The notes: generated by a model from the letters alone, not told the origin. A DNA stretch of 64,000 bases from Bicyclus anynana (GCF_947172395.1 NC_069106.1:4464001-4528000), one strand, 5' to 3'; positions 24,901-33,584 are shown, numbered from the stretch's first letter. Made by a program: numbers and translations.

Positions 24901-27900
24901 ATCGAGTTTCACGCGGACTAAGTCGCGGGCGTCCTCTAGTTACATATAGTTTTGATATTGCGTGTTTTCTAAAACCTTGTCAACCGACTTGCTTTTGCCT
25001 TCTTGCCTTCTAAAATACAATAGGTAATACTAATAGCAATAACATAGAGACTTTAGCTCAAGGAATAGTGAGGAAAGTGCGTAAACATTTGCTCAGACAA
25101 TGGCGCATTCAGTAGTGTCACATCCGTTAAGTGCGGTGGCTTAGAAATTCGTGTCCGTTTCGAGGTCTTTTTGAGGTCTTAACCACTGACTGTTTGGACA
25201 TCAAATCTTCTCTCGTCATTCACATACTATGTGCGCTGTAGCATGGTGCGGGTGACGTTTGCCTTATGACATTTCACATCCGTTAAGTGCGGTGGCTTAG
25301 AAATTCGTGTCCATTTCGAGGTCTTTTTGAGGTCTTCACCACTGACTGTTTGGACATCAAATCTTCTCGCGTCATTCACATACTATGTGCGCTGTAGCAT
25401 GGAGCGGGTGACGTTTGCCTTATGACGTTCATATTAACATCAAATCTTCTCTCGTCATTCACATACTATGTGCGCTGTAGCATGTTGCGGGTGACGTTTA
25501 CCTTATCACATCCGTTAAGTGCGGTGGCTTAGAAATTCGTGTCCGTTTCGAGGTCTTTTTGAGGTCTTAACCACTGGCTGTTTGGACATCAAATCTTCTC
25601 TCGTCATTGATATAACTTCACTACACTATGTGCGTTGTAGCATGGTGCGGGTGACGTTTGCCTTATGACGTTCATAATAACATCAAATCTTCTCTCGTCA
25701 TTCATATAACTTCACTATACTACGAGCGCTGTAGCATGGTGAGGGTGACGTTTGCCTTATGACGTTCATAATGACATCAAATCTTCTCTCATCGTTCACA
25801 TAACTTCACTATACTATGTGCGCTGTAGCATGGTGCGGGTGACGTTTGCCTTATGACGTTCATATTAACATCAAATCTTCTCTCGTCATTCACATAATTT
25901 CACTATACTATGTGAGCTGTAGCATGGTGCGGGTGACGTTTGCCGTATGACGTTCATAATAACATCAAATCTTCTCTCGTCATTCACATAACTTCACTAT
26001 ACTATGTGCGATGTAGCGTGGTGCGGGTGACGTTTGGCTTATGACGTTCATAATAACATCAAATCTTCTCTCGTCATTCATATAACTTCACTATACTACG
26101 AGCGCTGTAGCATGGTGAGGGTGACGTTTGCCTTATGACGTTCATATTAACATCAAATCTTCTCTCGTCATTCACATAATTTCACTATACTATGTGAGCT
26201 GTAGCATGGTGCGGGTGACGTTTGCCGTATGACGTTCATAATAACATCAAATCTTCTCTCGTCATTCACATAACTTCACTATACTATGTGCGATGTAGCG
26301 TGGTGCGGGTGACGTTTGGCTTATGACGTTCATGATAACATCAAATCTTCTCTCGTCATGATGACATCAAATCTTCTTTCGTCATTTACATAACTTCACT
26401 ATACTATGTGCGCAGTAGCATGGTGCGGGTGAAGTTTGCCTTATGACGTTCATATTAACATCAATCTTCTCTCGTCATTCACATAACTTCACTATACTAT
26501 GTGCCCTGTAGAATGGTGCGGGTGAAGTTTGCCTTACTATTATCGTGAGTCGCGGATAACTTTCAAGAGTGTAACAAACTGCCACCAGCACTATGCTACA
26601 GCGCACGAACTGTAAGGGTCGGTTTCACTAACTCAATCTTTACGACTATTAAAAACAACATAGAATAGAATAGAATAGAATATATCTTTATTTGTCCACA
26701 CACGAGTAATAAAATAAAATAAACAAACAGAACATACAAATATCTGGTCGTGGACAAAACAGGTATCCACCTCAGCACGATGCCACAGCGAGCTGTGGCG
26801 CTAGTTTTCAGGTGAAACCTTGTGAGTTCACGGACGTCGTGACGTGTCTTAACTTAAAACTTATACATGAATACAAAGTAAAATAAAATAATGAAACAAG
26901 AACGAACAGAGTAATAAAATAACAAAATTAACATATAGAATTAAAAAAATAAAGAACAACAGAACAATAAGCGAGTCACGTACGTTTTGTAAAATGCACT
27001 CGTGTTTTAATAACCAAATCAAAACTGAGGCGGCCAAAATTAAATGTGGAAAATTTACTTAATTCTATCTAATTCATTTAGTCGCTTGGGTTGCTGAATT
27101 TTTTACCAAAGGTTCTCAAAGTGTGCGATAACATCCTTTTGTGGGCGTTTAAGATTTTTAGGGGGACTGCAATCTCGGGATCGCACAAAACTAAGCAGAT
27201 TAAAATATTATATTTCTTTAACTAAAAGAATATTTATCATTATTTAATATTACAAAAGTTGTGTTAGGAGTGGACAAGAGTCCAGCAGATGAATATCACA
27301 CTTTCGGCGCTAAGTTTTGATGCAAATTACCGTGTAATAATATGAAAATCAAATTCCATGTAAATTTTTTTAGTTCAAGATTTTAGATTAGAGCTTCAAA
27401 TGAGAAATTAGGTGCTAGAACCTATGTTTTAAGCCCACTTACTAACAGGGCAAGATAAATTAAAAGCTTGTGAAACTAAAAATATCGCCTCATTTTCCAG
27501 GTTGATGTGATTCACGAGACTGGAACTACTTTTCCCTTAAAGTAGACCAGACATTTCTTAAGTTTAAGCTTAGTATAGTTTGTCGCACATTGACGCGAGT
27601 ACCGTACTCAAAACATTTTATACTTCGTCTTAGAGTTCAGAGGTAAATCAATTACTTGCTTTTATGGAAACTAACTAGTCCATTAAAAAGTTACTTTTGA
27701 GGTTGCGTTTTTTAGAGGACGCAATCTCATTTTTTGCTGTGTGTGTGGGGGAGGGGCGGTTCAAAGTAAAGCTAAAACCAAGTTTGTGGGGTCGCCACCC
27801 TTATGCCATCTTGAAAATAAGGGTTGAAATGGTTTTTACGATATATCTCGTAAATTTTTTATCTGATAAAAAAAATTGTTAATTTTTTTTTTGGCAAATT

Positions 27901-30554
27901 AAATTTTCTACAACTTTCGTTCAGTAACTTTTTGTCGTAGAACAATAAATAAAAAATTTATAAGCAAAAATGTTCAGAAATTCCAGAAATATAATAATTT
28001 ATATTTTTCGATATAACTTTTTTTATGATTTTACGAAAAAATTACATGAGACCATTTTTGTAGATCATTTTTTGGGAAACAACTTTTTTACGAAACATTT
28101 TTTCATTAAGTCAACAGCTAAGGGTTTACAGCGCTCCGAAGTGAGTTCTATTTTTCAGTACTCTCAATAATACATATATTATACTTGTGTAATCAATTAT
28201 TGTTTTTTTTTATTATTTTGTTATTCCAAATTTTGACAATTATTAATTTGCAATATTATTAATAATATTATTCACTCTTTCCTCTGTGGATTAAGGGATG
28301 AAATTTCGTGTCCAAAAAAGAAATACTAATATTATAAACTTAAAATTGCATTGAGTTATCATCACATCACATCACACTAACATTATTACTCGCTTAAAGG
28401 CGAAAGTTTGTGTGTAAGTGTGTTTGTATGTTTGTTATTAATTTACAGCTACTGCACCAAACCTGTCTTACTATATAATACTAAAATGCGATTTTTTTTT
28501 AATTTGGATCACAAAACTGGTTACAATCATGTTACAATATTAAATAACATAGGTACATAAAACGTATAAGCACGATTGCACCTTTTTGGTGTGACCACAG
28601 CATTCTTTTGAATAAATTATCTTAAACAGCAATTAATCGACGACACTACACGAGACAACAATATATAAGTTTTATGGATGATTGAATGTTTGTTACTCTT
28701 AACGTCACAAGATTTATTGAAAGCGCAGTGTATACTGTAAATTTTACTGCGGTCTGTTTCGTGTGTACTATTACCATAATATTTTATAAGATGAACAAGT
28801 TGTTCACGGTCACGGCAACGAACACGCCCTACACCCTGCACGTCCGCAGAACGGTAAAGACAACATTAATGAATACAGCCACATTAACATACATAACCGT
28901 TTGTAATAGTTTGGACTTTGCCGGAAAAACGCACTCAAAAGTCAAAGTCAAAATTCATTTATTTCAATTAGGCTTAGTTTACAAGCACTTTTGAAAGGTC
29001 AGGATTATGTCATAATTTATTTTAATGTAATGGTGGTAATAATAGTCGAAAACTTAAAATTAAAGTTACGAGGATTCCAAACCTTGGTCCGAGAAGAGCC
29101 CACAACAAACTCAGCCAAGGTTTATTTTTCTACTGATCTACCAACTCGAATTTCGCAAGAACACAATATAATAATTAATACTTGCAATAATTTAAGTTTA
29201 ATAATTTATGCCTATGAATTCAGTAGGAATTCCTTAATTTAGATGCCGATATACAACAACAGAGAAAGCCCAGTGGATATGACCTCTGCCTCCAATTCTG
29301 GAGGTTTGTGAAGTTGTGTCTGGAGGAGGGTGAATTTTTGATTAGAATCCGGTCCGGAGTATGCACCTCCAACTTTTCAGCTATGTGCATTTTAAGAAAT
29401 TAAATATCACGTGTCTCAAACGGTGAAGGAAAAACATCGTGAGGAAACCTGCATACCTGAGAATTTTCTTAACTCTCTGCGTGTGTAAAGACTGCCAATC
29501 CGCATTGGGCCAGCGTGCTGGACTATTGGCACAACCCCTCTCATTCTGTGAGTAGACTCGAGCTCAGCAGTGAGCCGAATATGGGTTGAAACTATTAATT
29601 TAAATAATTATTTTTTATCTGGTGAAATATTTTAGATAAGCCAGAGAATTTAAATTATAAACGATGTATCTGGGTTAACTAGATTCCTTAGTTTAGATTC
29701 CAATATATAACAAAAAACAATTAAAATCATAGTTTAGAAGATTATCACGAACAGACGGATGGCTTATTTATGGGCTGTTGGGTTGGATGCTAAAAAGTAA
29801 ATTTGTTTATTTTTTAAAAGATCATAAATATTATCTGAGTGCCAAACTTCCGTCATATCCGTTTAGCTGTTTCATTAATCTAAATATGCAGGTAAACTTT
29901 CATGTTTTTAAAAATCATTCATGACCAATATTAGTCTTAGTCTTAAAGATCATTTAGTTTCAAGTTTGACGCAATTTTTCACAATGTTTTAAAAATACTA
30001 GGTAACTGTAATTAACTAGCAAACTTACCAGGTTCCTCATCATCATTAATCTCGTTTTCTTCTTCAAACGACCTTCCTTGTTCTTCTTTATCCCTACTGC
30101 CGGTGAGGTAGATAATATTAGCTTCCTTGCTATATTTCTTCATATCCACATTGTTCTTTTTAAAACACACACCACTTGCTACACTTAAATCACCGTTAAA
30201 ATCTAAACTGTCATCTAAATATGAATAGAAGTTCTTTTGCAAACAACTCACTGATGGTTTTAAAGTACACTTATTTAATACATTGTCCCACAAATTGTTA
30301 CCAGTCCTGAAAGTTCCATTTTGGTATACGTCACTAAAGAATCCTCTGCCTGTGAATACTTCTAATAGCTTCAGTTTCTTAGGTATTTCGCTTTTTATTC
30401 TCGTAACGTCTTCATCTGTTTCATTATGACTACTTTTAACAACATTTACGTTAGTGATTAATATTAAAACAAATATGTTTCCTATAATTTCTTGAATTCT
30501 AAAACTGCCAACTGCCCCATAGGCCCAACTGGTGCGATGTTTTCTTGCCATCAT
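12771..30554 (-). CDS. Osiris-family (DUF1676) protein with long C-terminal extension
   Basis: Ten exons join in phase to give 638 codons plus stop: 30554-30029, 20191-19973, 19173-18920, 17216-17074, 16904-16807, 16181-16058, 15368-15287, 14737-14582, 13699-13527 and 12912-12771. In order: a hydrophobic signal or anchor (about 23-40); a Cys region (LNKCTLKPSVSCLQ, C96 and C104) followed by YLDDSL; the Osiris core with FLMTHDMRLTLPE and GATLKVSPRA (about 190-225); a Lys-rich then strongly hydrophobic stretch (about 250-305); a His-rich run; and about 300 further residues ending in a Cys-containing region (CKERAVC...LYPNC). Osiris proteins are insect-specific, membrane-linked and expressed mostly in cuticle-forming epithelia. 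They are usually shorter (roughly 200-400 residues), so this is a long member. I cannot say which Osiris it is. Confidence 0.85.
12967..13258 (-). repeat. SINE-A copy in Osiris-family intron
   Basis: Reverse copy with the tail CATCATTAACAACTCATATA and a degraded head (TATATCCACC). It sits just upstream of the last exon. Confidence 0.75.
13390..13480 (+). mobile_element. Helitron-like 3' fragment
   Basis: Has GTATTCCTAAGGAAACGGGA and the GCAGGGCGTTTGCTAG end, with the hairpin degraded. Confidence 0.55.
13527..13699 (-). CDS. Osiris-family exon 9 (Cys region)
   Basis: Acceptor GATTTCTAG, phase 0. Encodes EKFYGSLLERVDIILGS then CKERAVCSLYRDPFKHAPYS. A TAA lies right at the end of the exon, but the overlapping AA|GTAAGT is a strong donor and the next exon continues the frame. 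Confidence 0.8.
13970..14215 (+). mobile_element. Decayed LINE C-terminal fragment
   Basis: Translates with interruptions as a LINE-like end (GHIARYQDPTK, then a Trp-containing stretch), as in the 3' ends of insect non-LTR ORF2. Several stops. Lies in an Osiris-family intron. Confidence 0.45.
14582..14737 (-). CDS. Osiris-family exon 8 (predicted helical)
   Basis: Acceptor AATAAATTCCAG, phase 0. Encodes an Ala/Glu/Gln/Lys-rich stretch (AAKLSESNRVKAETELVR) that looks helical and may form a coiled coil. Donor GTAAGT, phase 0. Confidence 0.75.
14800..14878 (-). mobile_element. LINE 3'-end fragment
   Basis: Short diverged match to the GGACGTTTAATGCTGGGCAT-type LINE tail seen at 10.67 kb. Confidence 0.45.
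14885..15060 (+). repeat. Repeat G copy
   Basis: Shares GTCGAAAACTTAAAATTAAA, GAGGATTCCAAAC and CACAACAAACTCAGCCAAGG with 28940-29130. Confidence 0.75.
15287..15368 (-). CDS. Osiris-family exon 7
   Basis: Acceptor TCTGCTTTCAG, phase 2. Encodes RPVGPPNPYYRSKK. The donor TTG|GTACCT is weak, but it is the one that keeps the reading frame into the next exon. Confidence 0.65.
15398..15460. repeat. Repeat I fragment
   Basis: Has CGACTTCAAAAAAAAGGAGG followed by TTCTCAATT, the start of the repeat at 41.31 kb. Confidence 0.55.
15741..15825. repeat. Perfect inverted repeat, 40-bp arms with 5-bp spacer
   Basis: Arms 15741-15780 and 15786-15825 are exact reverse complements around TTTGT. A short direct duplication (AGCTTACTTTAC) follows the right arm. 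It lies between Osiris-family exons 6 and 7. Confidence 0.9.
16058..16181 (-). CDS. Osiris-family exon 6
   Basis: Acceptor TTTTATTTTAG, phase 1. Encodes a low-complexity linker with VNLHTGPKVIVVGNPG. Donor AG|GTATGT, phase 2. Confidence 0.75.
16807..16904 (-). CDS. Osiris-family exon 5
   Basis: Acceptor GTGTTTTCAG; completes a Glu codon. Encodes YLSDIHRNAIANF and SWGLGLPP. Donor G|GTATTG, phase 1. Confidence 0.75.
17074..17216 (-). CDS. Osiris-family exon 4 (His/Pro-rich linker)
   Basis: Acceptor GACGCTTTCAG; starts in phase 0 with VPHSHHSHAYGPPPHSS. Donor GA|GTGAGT, phase 2. Confidence 0.8.
17590..17725 (-). repeat. tRNA-headed SINE fragment (second type)
   Basis: Contains a degenerate B-box complement (GGGATCTAACCCAGGACCTC) and ACTGCGCATACCACTACGCC, a tRNA-like arrangement. 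Its length and setting fit a SINE, not a working tRNA gene. Confidence 0.5.
17740..17876. repeat. Repeat I copy
   Basis: Shares CTAATTTTGAAAATTCT, AAAATCGGTTCAGTAATGTT and AAATACGTCTTTGAAGTC with the interrupted copy around 41.3-42.75 kb. Confidence 0.7.
17928..18232 (+). repeat. SINE-A, full-length copy
   Basis: Head with an A-box-like GATAACCCAGTGG and an exact B box GGTTCGAATCC, then the CACCTCCAACTTTTCAGTTG body and the GAGCCGAATATGGGTTGATG tail. Confidence 0.9.
18405..18746. repeat. Dispersed repeat D, copy 1
   Basis: About 340 bp, closely similar to 34143-34493: shared GTCGAACAAAGGTTATGATT, GGGTTAAAGG and CGCCTATCCCAAGTAACCCA. Short reverse-strand frames ending CNSLWVTWDRRGE appear in both copies but have no known match; I treat them as by-products. 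Confidence 0.8.
18920..19173 (-). CDS. Osiris-family exon 3 (hydrophobic and His-rich)
   Basis: Acceptor ACGTTTTCAG, phase 1. Encodes KYIKKK, then a long Leu/Ile/Val/Ala-rich stretch (LVVKLIALKLIFVLPIILG), then WYHQNYHTTKYHHHHH. Ends AAG|GTTTGT in phase 0. Confidence 0.9.
19366..19673 (+). repeat. SINE-A, full-length copy
   Basis: Has A box TAGCCCAGTGG, B box GGTTCGAATCC and the complete body and tail. Lies between Osiris-family exons 2 and 3. Confidence 0.9.
19775..19950. mobile_element. Palindromic MITE-like element, copy 2
   Basis: Inverted halves (TACTGTGACTATCGCGTAAC on the left, GTTACGCGATCGTCACTGTA on the right) around a centre with AAGATGGCGCTGTTT, as in 12537-12714. It ends about 23 bp from the Osiris-family exon 2 donor. 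Confidence 0.75.
19973..20191 (-). CDS. Osiris-family exon 2 (conserved core)
   Basis: Acceptor TTTCCATTTTCAG; starts in phase 1. Encodes VKFLMTHDMRLTLPEMMF and GATLKVSPRA, the hallmark of the Osiris domain, then RIFFQK. Donor A|GTAAGT. Confidence 0.9.
20262..20562 (-). repeat. SINE-A, full-length copy
   Basis: Reverse-oriented, with tail ATTATCAACCCATATTCGGC and head GGATTCGAACC (complement of a B box) and CCACTGGGCTATCACG. Confidence 0.9.
20585..20712 (+). repeat. SINE-A, internally deleted 3' fragment
   Basis: Tail-half fragment (GAGAATTTCCTTAATTCTCT, then GCTCAACAGTGAGCGGAATA), immediately beside the reverse copy at 20262-20562, giving an inverted pair. Confidence 0.7.
21415..21497 (-). 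repeat. tRNA-headed SINE fragment (third type)
   Basis: Reverse strand reads a Cys/Gly-tRNA-like head (GCCTCGTTGCTCCAGTAG) with B-box-like GGGTTCGAATTTTGG. No tail is preserved and no clean cloverleaf was drawn, so I do not call it a tRNA gene. Confidence 0.5.
21528..21850 (-). repeat. SINE-A copy
   Basis: Reverse-oriented full-length but diverged copy; tail AACAACCCATATTCGTCTCA, head CATATCCACTGGGCTATTTG. Confidence 0.85.
21900..22950. other. Osiris-family intron 1, no feature recognised
   Basis: AT-rich sequence without open frames of note. A short GGGGCTAAA word near 22203-22240 hints at a relative of the hairpin at 22966. Confidence 0.35.
22966..23065. mobile_element. Short hairpin element
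   Basis: Left arm 22966-22986 (GGGGCTAAACCCATTATATAC) and right arm 23041-23065 are reverse complements apart from a 4-base insertion, around a 54-bp centre. Confidence 0.6.
23630..23745 (-). repeat. LINE/SINE tail fragment
   Basis: Contains TCATTATCAGCGTGTTTTTG, CTACTGCTGGGCCAGGCC and TCCGATGCGGGTTGGCGA, typical of a diverged lepidopteran retroelement 3' end. Confidence 0.45.
23755..24078 (+). mobile_element. Helitron-like element, 3'-complete copy
   Basis: Shows GGAACTACTGATCCAATTTC, the repeated GCTATAGGCTATATTTTAT-like segments and an end with GGAACGGGAACTACGCGGG, AACTGCGGGGCGTAAACTAG. It may be two overlapping copies, since the middle section repeats. Confidence 0.65.
24131..24310. repeat. 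Possible MITE
   Basis: Inverted-looking words around GTCCACTGATC and ATGCGATACGTCCGC. No clear ends or second copy. Confidence 0.3.
24745..24945 (+). mobile_element. Helitron-like element, 3'-complete copy
   Basis: Ends ACGCGGACTAAGTCGCGGGC then GTCCTCTAG: a hairpin just before CTAG, as in the copies at 44326 and 57285. The GGGTAGGGGTAGTTG segment is also shared. Confidence 0.65.
25090..26545. repeat. Satellite: 94-bp tandem units with a longer interspersed unit
   Basis: CATCAAATCTTCTCTCGTCA recurs at 25681, 25775, 25869, 25963, 26057, 26151, 26245 and 26339, exactly 94 bp apart each time, then at 26365 and 26459 after an internal deletion. In the first third, 25119, 25267 and 25504, the unit alternates with a block holding GTGCGGTGGCTTAGAAATTC. 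It lies entirely in Osiris-family intron 1. Confidence 0.95.
26655..26815 (-). mobile_element. LINE 3' tail with TAGAA microsatellite
   Basis: A run of TAGAA units (complement TTCTA) is followed by TATCTTTATTTGTCCACACA and CGAGCTGTGGCGC. This is the usual layout of a reverse-oriented non-LTR element end. Confidence 0.5.
26975..27090 (+). repeat. Repeat E fragment
   Basis: Contains AATCAAAACTGAGGCGGCCA and TTTAGTCGCTTG, as in the repeat E copies at 40.08 and 50.64 kb. Confidence 0.55.
27095..28935. other. Osiris-family intron 1, no clear feature
   Basis: Mostly AT-rich. A stretch at 27690-27850 (TTGCGTTTTTTAGAGGACGC and on) and one at 28680-28880 are more complex in base use and have short open frames, but neither shows a known domain. 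Confidence 0.35.
28940..29130 (+). repeat. Repeat G copy
   Basis: TTCATTTATTTCAATTAGGC leads into AGTTTACAAGCACTTTTGAA and the shared CAACAAACTCAGCCAAGG end. Confidence 0.75.
29266..29589 (+). repeat. SINE-A copy with internal insertion
   Basis: Full body and tail, but the head is split: about 40 extra bases sit between the variable-loop region and the B box (29307-29345). Confidence 0.85.
29590..30010. other. Osiris-family intron 1, no feature recognised
   Basis: AT-rich sequence between the SINE-A copy and the exon 1 donor. Confidence 0.35.
30029..30554 (-). CDS. Osiris-family exon 1 (start, hydrophobic anchor, Cys region)
   Basis: Two adjacent ATG codons (30554 and 30551); the second has the better context (A at -3, G at +4) and may be the real start. 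Encodes the N-terminal hydrophobic segment, an Asn-glycosylation site in HNETDED, C96/C104 and an acidic end. Donor G|GTAAGT leaves phase 1. Confidence 0.85.
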
Positions 30555-30639
30555 CGGACCATTACTAATAACTTAAACAATAGTTTTGTCTCATTGAAAT
30601 CACTGTTCGAAACACAGTGTATTACTGTGTCTAGTTGGG

Positions 30640-30760
30640 CATGCACTTATTAAATCCATTTTCTGTTGTGCCTTATTATAAAAACGAAAGTTTGCCAGTT
30701 ATTTCGTCGTTTTCTTTGTCAGTCTTCTAATTTAATATTTGGTGTAGACGTATCATCTGG
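30640..30760 (-). promoter_or_regulatory. Possible 5' leader of the Osiris-family gene (acceptor or TATA-like site)
   Basis: Upstream of the start codon, on the minus strand, is a TTTTCTCTTTCCAG acceptor-like site with exon start at 30756, and a TTTTTATAATAAGGC sequence at about 30675-30690 resembling a TATA box. They imply different models (spliced leader exon or local start). Short upstream ATGs exist in both cases. Confidence 0.3.
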
Positions 30761-30924
30761 AAAGAGAAAACATGTATCATTAGGTATGTGCTTTTGAAAT
30801 GTAGTCTGTTATTTTTTGTTTGAAAGATACGAACGAGGTCATATTTAGTATATCAGTAGGTATCTAGTGATTTATTGATTTGTTTATAATCATAATGAAT
30901 ATCGTCTAGTGATCTATTAATAAC

Positions 30925-31090
30925 TAGCGGACCCAGTCAAGCATCGCTTTGACTTACTTCTTCCATACCCTTACCTACCCTACTCCAACCCTACACCTAC
31001 CTTACGTCTACCCTACCCCTTTCCCCACCCTACCCCTACCCTACTCCTACCTATCTTACCAACGCATTTCGCGATTCATTTTTATATCAT
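30925..31090 (-). mobile_element. Helitron-like element, partial
   Basis: Starts ACTAGCGGACCCAGTC, has the CCCTACCCTACTCC-type tract and the ACCAACGCATTTCGCGATTC segment shared with 57285-57653. Confidence 0.6.
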
Positions 31091-31109
31091 AGATTATCAT
31101 AGATGCCCC

Positions 31110-31230
31110 TTGCTGCTAATAGCGTAGTTCCCGTTCCCGTGGGAATATGCAGATAAAATATAACCTATGACACTCACAAACAACGTGGCTTTCTATTGGT
31201 AAAAGATTTTTCAAAATCAATCAGAACCAG
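31110..31230 (-). mobile_element. Helitron-like fragment
   Basis: TAGTTCCCGTTCCCGTGGGA leads into AACGTGGCTTTCTATTGG and AAAGATTTTTCAAAATC, a truncated copy. Confidence 0.55.
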
Positions 31231-31257
31231 AGATCTTCCTACAATTTCACAAGCATT

Positions 31258-31302
31258 GCCTCTGTATAACATTAGTAGGTATTACTAATGTTATACAGAG
31301 GC
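31258..31302. repeat. Perfect inverted repeat, 20-bp arms with 5-bp spacer
   Basis: Arms 31258-31277 and 31283-31302 are exact reverse complements around GGTAT. Part of the sequence (AGTATTACTAATGTT) is copied again just downstream. Confidence 0.85.
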
Positions 31303-31361
31303 AGAGGTATAAGTATTACTAATGTTTCGAAGGCTTTATATATATTTTAATGTATATTATA

Positions 31362-31547
31362 TCTATATTTATATTATAAAGCTGAAGAGTTTGTTTGTTT
31401 GAACGCGCTAATCTCAGGAACTAGTGGTCCGATTTGAAAAATTAGTTCAGATAGCCCATTTATCGAGGAAGAATATAGGCTATATATAATCCCTGTATTC
31501 CTACGGGAACGGGCACCACGCGGGTGATACCGCGCGGCGTCTGCTAG
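31362..31547 (+). mobile_element. Helitron-like element (lep1 type), complete
   Basis: Starts TCTATATTTATATTATAAAG and ends with the hairpin CCACGCGGGTGATACCGCGCGG and CTAG. Inserted between A and T, as in Helitrons. Confidence 0.75.
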
Positions 31548-32159
31548 TAGTATATATGAAGTCTTCGAAACATTAGACTTAACTAAACTAGACTAACTCA
31601 GGAATATTTCTATGCCATAGCTAAGTAGAGATTTCAATATTTTTAGAAGGAAATGGGAAGTGCATTTTGTAAGTTGGTCTGTTATTAAGTTAGGAGGGTC
31701 ATGGTTTTCCACGCGGACGAAGTTATTTATCTGTAATCGGTTTAGTTTCATTCACCTTTCCTCCATGATTCAAGTTAGACTAGTACAACCTATCAACATA
31801 CTTATAAGGCATACTTCTGAAGTTGTTTCCTCGTCTGCTCTTTAGTCGGTCAATTACTTGTTTCTTGTATTAAGTAGGTATAAAAGTAAAACTACGTCGC
31901 ATTTTATATCTACCAGTTTGACAGTGTATCCATACTTTGTTGATAAATTTGGAGAAATGGGTATTTTAGTGAAAGTGTCCATTCATCGAAAGTTGTGACT
32001 TTTGGGCACCATAAATTAGGTGTTCTTAGGGTCACGGTGGTAAACATATCTTTTAACAGGTTTATACCCACTTTTGGAAGAGTTACATACAGTATATAAA
32101 TAAATAAATATACGATATTTAAAATGTCATTGGCCATATACATTTTAAAAGCTTTTATT

Positions 32160-32380
32160 TAACTAGCAATGTATGTAGGATGTTTCGGTGGATTCTTTGA
32201 GCTCAATTTTGAAGTAGATATTTTCAACCGATTGAGCTGAAATTTTGTATACACGTTAAGATTGAATGACAATGCACGATATATTATATGGCGTTATTCT
32301 AAATACAATATGGCAGACCACCCAAGATGGCGGAATACTTATTTTTAATGTACTTCTACAATATGGGTATCAAATGAAAG
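32160..32380. repeat. Unassigned dispersed repeat
   Basis: Segments such as TTTTCAACCGATTGAGCTGA and GTATCAAATGAAAGGGCTTA look like repeat sentences known from insect genomes. No ends or second copy in this window. Confidence 0.3.
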
Positions 32381-32387
32381 GGCTTAT

Positions 32388-32640
32388 CTATATCTATACT
32401 AATATTATATAGAGGTAGGGTTATCGTCGCGTTAGCCGCTTTTAAAACATGTTTTTAATAAATAGTGTAGGAAATAGTAGTCTGTGACGGATATGACGTC
32501 GCACGATCTCGTGTCTGTTTGTCTGTTTGTCCGAGCTAATCTTTATAACAGCTGGACCGATTTTGATGGGACTTTCACTGGAAAATAAAAAAGATTATTG
32601 CGCGACTATTTTTTAAACCGGAAGTCAATGATTCGTCTGT
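32388..32640 (+). mobile_element. Helitron-like 5' end and related repeat
   Basis: TCTATACTAATATTATATAG starts like the lep1-type copies but continues with a different body (GTCCGAGCTAATCTTT, AGCTGGACCGATTTTGATGG). Confidence 0.5.
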
Positions 32641-32894
32641 TAGTTTGTAATGTACTTTTAAAATACAACTACATTGTGTTTGTAGTAACTACATCTTGTA
32701 ATTATCTCTTAATTCAGATATATAATTGTTGTTGTGTAAAGATACGAATCAAGTGTTAATAACATAGAATGTGCGAATAAGAGTAAAATTGAATCTAACA
32801 TGCATGCGATATTGAAATCAAGAGTCGACTTTCTATAATGTAAGAACAGATACCTATAATAATATAATATTACCCATACAAACATGTTACAATT

Positions 32895-33374
32895 ACGTAA
32901 CGCCCGCAGTTACACCCGCATAGTTCCCGTTCCCGTGGGAGTATGGTAATAATATATAGCGGATGTTACTCGGGAAAAATGTAGCTTTCATATGATGAAA
33001 GAAATTTTAAATTCGGTTTAGTAATTTTTTAGTTGTATCACGATAAACAAAAACTTATCTTATTATAATGTTACTAGCAGACGCTAGCAGTTACACCTAG
33101 GTAGTTCCCGTTCCCGTGGGAGTATGGGGAAAATATATATCCAATGTTACTCGATAAAGATGTAGCTTTCTTACGATGAAAGAGTTTTTAAAATCGGTTG
33201 AGTAGTTTTTTAGTTGTATCCGTGGATATACGGGGAGAGACTATAGCCTTTAATACTCCCTTATAATGTAACTTTCCAATGGTAATAATTTTTTCAAATC
33301 GGTTCGGTAGTTTTTGAGTTTATATGTTACATACAGAAATACAAATCATTCCTTTTTATAATATTAGTGTAGAT
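32895..33374 (-). mobile_element. Two Helitron-like copies in tandem
   Basis: The end segment with TAGTTCCCGTTCCCGTGGGA occurs twice (about 32920 and 33102), each followed by GATGAAAG and AAATCGGTT. The group ends ATATTAGTGTAGA at 33374, a Helitron 5' start in reverse. Confidence 0.65.
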
Positions 33375-33584
33375 TAGTTTGGTTATTTACTCAATTAACA
33401 CGTAAAATGAAAGAGAAGACTATGAATCGTCTAAATGAATAAGAATAAGAATCGTCTAGAAGCTTAGTAATATATTAAATAAATAAATATACTTAAACAA
33501 TACACATCACTATCTAGCCCCAAGGTAAGCATACATAATAGATATTGCTTTCCGTTTCAATGGACATAATATTACTATTACTCT

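Noticed and set aside
25090..26545. CRISPR-like array
   Set aside because: Units are contiguous 94-bp satellites without unique spacers, in a eukaryotic intron.
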